Part shown: positions 6,044 through 7,476 of the stretch, in pieces
Position numbering within the stretch: position 1 is the stretch's first letter
How the letters are laid out: every line of letters starts with the position of its first letter
Assembly (NCBI GenBank): GCA_958349325.1
Contig: CATWCP010000051.1
Span: 1-7,476, forward strand
DNA length: 7,476 nucleotides
Origin: an uncultured Collinsella sp.
GTDB lineage: Bacteria; Actinomycetota; Coriobacteriia; Coriobacteriales; Coriobacteriaceae
Direction: 5' to 3'
Made by a program: the position numbers and the translations under genes
The notes under the pieces: generated by a model
What the model saw: the letters and a program-made list of their open reading frames with translations, nothing else
The model's database searches: none
Told to the model about the DNA's origin: nothing

Positions 6044-7375
6044 ATGAAGTACTTTGGCACCGACGGCTTTCGCGGTGAGGCCAACGTTGGGCTGACGGTA
6101 GAGCACGCTTATAAGATTGGCCGTTTTGTGGGCTGGTATTACGGCGCCAACCGCAGTGCTAAGGCGCGCGTCATCGTGGGCAAGGACACACGTCGCTCGA
6201 GTTATATGTTCGAGGCGGCGCTGGTGAGCGGTCTGGTCGCGAGCGGTGCGGACGCCTATATGCTGCACGTGATCCCGACGCCGGGCGTGGCGCATCAGAC
6301 CGTGGAGGGCTGCTTCGATTGCGGCATCATGATCAGCGCGAGCCACAACCCGTTTTGCGATAACGGCATTAAGCTCGTCAATAGCGACGGTTTTAAGATG
6401 GACGAGGACGTACTGGAGCTCATCGAGGATTACATCGATGGCAAGAGCGAAGTTCCGTTGGCCACGGGCAACCACATCGGTGCCACGGTGGACTACATGC
6501 AGGGCCGCAACCGCTACATTGCTTCGCTCATTGCAAGTGCGAACTTTTCGCTGCAGGGCGTCAAAATCGGTATCGACTGCGCCAACGGCTCGGCTTCCTC
6601 GGTGGCCAAGCCGGTGTTTGACGCGCTCGGTGCCGACGTGCGCGTGATCAATGCCGCGCCCGATGGCTTTAACATCAACGTCGACTGCGGCTCCACGCAT
6701 ATGGAGCGTCTGCAGCGCCATGTGGTGGAGCAGGGCCTGGACGTGGGCTTTGCCTACGACGGCGATGCCGACCGCTGCCTGGCCGTGGACGAGCGCGGGC
6801 GCGTGGTCGACGGCGACCAGATCCTGTACGTGTGCGGCGTGTATCTGAACAAGCACGGGCGCCTCTCGGGCGGTACCGTGGTGCCGACGATTGCCAGTAA
6901 CTTTGGCCTTGTCAAGTCGCTGGAGCTTGCCGGCCTGAGCGCCGTGACCAGCGGCGTGGGCGACCGTCACGTGTATGCCAAGATGCGCGAGGGCGGCTAC
7001 AGCCTGGGCGGCGAGCAGACGGGCCATACGATCTTTGGCGATATCGAGCGCACGGGCGACGGCATTATGACTTCGCTGCGCGTGATGGAAGTGATTCGTG
7101 CCGAGCGCGAGACGCTCTCGCAGCTCACGGCTCCGTGCAAGTTGCTGCCGCAGGCGCAGGTGGCCGTGCGCGTGGCGGACAAGGACGCCGCGCTCGAGAA
7201 CATGGGCGTGCAGAACGCCATCGCCGAGGCCGAGGCTGCGCTGGCAGGCGAGGGCCGCGTGCTCGTGCGCAAGAGCGGAACCGAGTCGGTTATCCGCGTG
7301 CTGGCCGAGGCGCCCGACCAAGCATCCGCCGATGCCGCCATGAAGCGCATCGCCAACGCGCTCGAGGCTTTATAG
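6044..7375 (+). CDS. glmM: phosphoglucosamine mutase
   Basis: Predicted to be 443 residues, the usual size for GlmM. The ATG at 6044 is preceded by AAGGAG five bases upstream. The enzyme converts glucosamine-6-phosphate to glucosamine-1-phosphate in the cytoplasm, the step between GlmS and GlmU toward UDP-GlcNAc, peptidoglycan and other amino-sugar polymers. All family landmarks are present. The N-terminus is MKYFGTDGFRGEAN. The phosphoserine loop is MISASHNPFCDNGIK, with catalytic Ser100. The metal loop is AYDGDADRC, with Asp239, Asp241 and Asp243. The sugar-recognition loop is GGEQTGH (322-328). The C-terminal phosphate-binding loop is VRKSGTESVIRV (408-419). GlmM as opposed to phosphomannomutase/phosphoglucomutase is supported by the SASHNP and GGEQTGH forms and the length. 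Activation by Ser phosphorylation is known for the family. It is probably essential. Its upstream hairpin leaves its own promoter unclear: GATAAT at 5979-5984 is a possible -10 without a recognisable -35. Confidence 0.97.
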   Translation: MKYFGTDGFRGEANVGLTVEHAYKIGRFVGWYYGANRSAKARVIVGKDTRRSSYMFEAALVSGLVASGADAYMLHVIPTPGVAHQTVEGCFDCGIMISASHNPFCDNGIKLVNSDGFKMDEDVLELIEDYIDGKSEVPLATGNHIGATVDYMQGRNRYIASLIASANFSLQGVKIGIDCANGSASSVAKPVFDALGADVRVINAAPDGFNINVDCGSTHMERLQRHVVEQGLDVGFAYDGDADRCLAVDERGRVVDGDQILYVCGVYLNKHGRLSGGTVVPTIASNFGLVKSLELAGLSAVTSGVGDRHVYAKMREGGYSLGGEQTGHTIFGDIERTGDGIMTSLRVMEVIRAERETLSQLTAPCKLLPQAQVAVRVADKDAALENMGVQNAIAEAEAALAGEGRVLVRKSGTESVIRVLAEAPDQASADAAMKRIANALEAL

Positions 7376-7403
7376 CTACGCGGTTTTACCAAACCGCGTA
7401 GCT
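7374..7403. repeat. perfect 13-bp inverted repeat overlapping the glmM stop codon
   Basis: AGCTACGCGGTTT (7374-7386) and AAACCGCGTAGCT (7391-7403) pair perfectly around the loop TACC. The first arm begins inside the glmM stop codon (7373-7375). On neither strand does a U-run follow, so this is not a textbook intrinsic terminator. It may still be the 3' end structure of the glmM mRNA, protecting it from exonucleases or marking a transcription end that needs another factor. Confidence 0.75.
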
Positions 7404-7476
7404 GCTCGACGCTGCAAACGGCCCCAAGCGGCAATCTGACGTTCAATTTCAAGGGCGCGACCAGAAGGTCAGCGCC

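Noticed and set aside
5915..7321. 468-codon open frame on the minus strand opposite glmM
   Set aside because: It is His/Ala/Val/Arg-rich and shows no domain. It is a shadow created by the strong G/C-ended codons of glmM, whose motifs are all intact.
1..7476. CRISPR arrays, insertion sequences, rRNA genes
   Set aside because: No regularly spaced direct repeats, no transposase-like protein and no rRNA-like stretch were seen on reading both strands.

Overview
The window reads as a GC-rich actinobacterial chromosome segment. The class Coriobacteriia, with a Collinsella-like genome, is my best guess; it rests on codon usage and the type of proteins encoded, not on a marker gene. It holds five protein-coding genes on solid ground, one small zinc-ribbon-like gene, and one tRNA gene with its own promoter and terminator.

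Left block (1-2050). The 3' part of an HNH endonuclease gene enters from the left edge. It is followed on the same strand by a 94-residue protein with two CPxCG zinc knuckles. Converging on these from the minus strand is a 228-residue DUF5710-type protein with two CxxC pairs. Behind its start lie about 350 bases with no gene I can support. Codon choice here is less uniformly G/C-ended than in the right block, so the left block looks more like accessory DNA.

Middle (2051-2458). A tRNA-Val(GAC) gene on the minus strand has a near-consensus promoter (TTGCCA-17-TATATT), an encoded CCA end and a strong intrinsic terminator. Its 3' end points at the left block. Between its promoter and the next gene is a leader of about 230 bases with several small inverted repeats.

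Right block (2459-7375), all on the plus strand. First is an EamA/DMT-family ten-helix transporter. Next is a 779-residue membrane-anchored DUF4012 protein with a long disordered cytoplasmic tail. Last is glmM, phosphoglucosamine mutase, complete with all family motifs. GlmM makes glucosamine-1-phosphate for UDP-GlcNAc and hence peptidoglycan. The DUF4012 protein is probably a cell-envelope protein, so the pair is compatible with an envelope theme. However, a terminator-like hairpin sits between them, directly in front of the glmM ribosome binding site.

I did not find a convincing new multi-gene system. The best leads are: (1) the hairpin abutting the glmM Shine-Dalgarno sequence; (2) a repeated ETxxFAxL motif in the disordered tail of the DUF4012 protein; (3) the possibly structured leader of the transporter gene; (4) the HNH / zinc-ribbon pair next to a tRNA; (5) a perfect 13-bp inverted repeat overlapping the glmM stop, followed by unexplained sequence.
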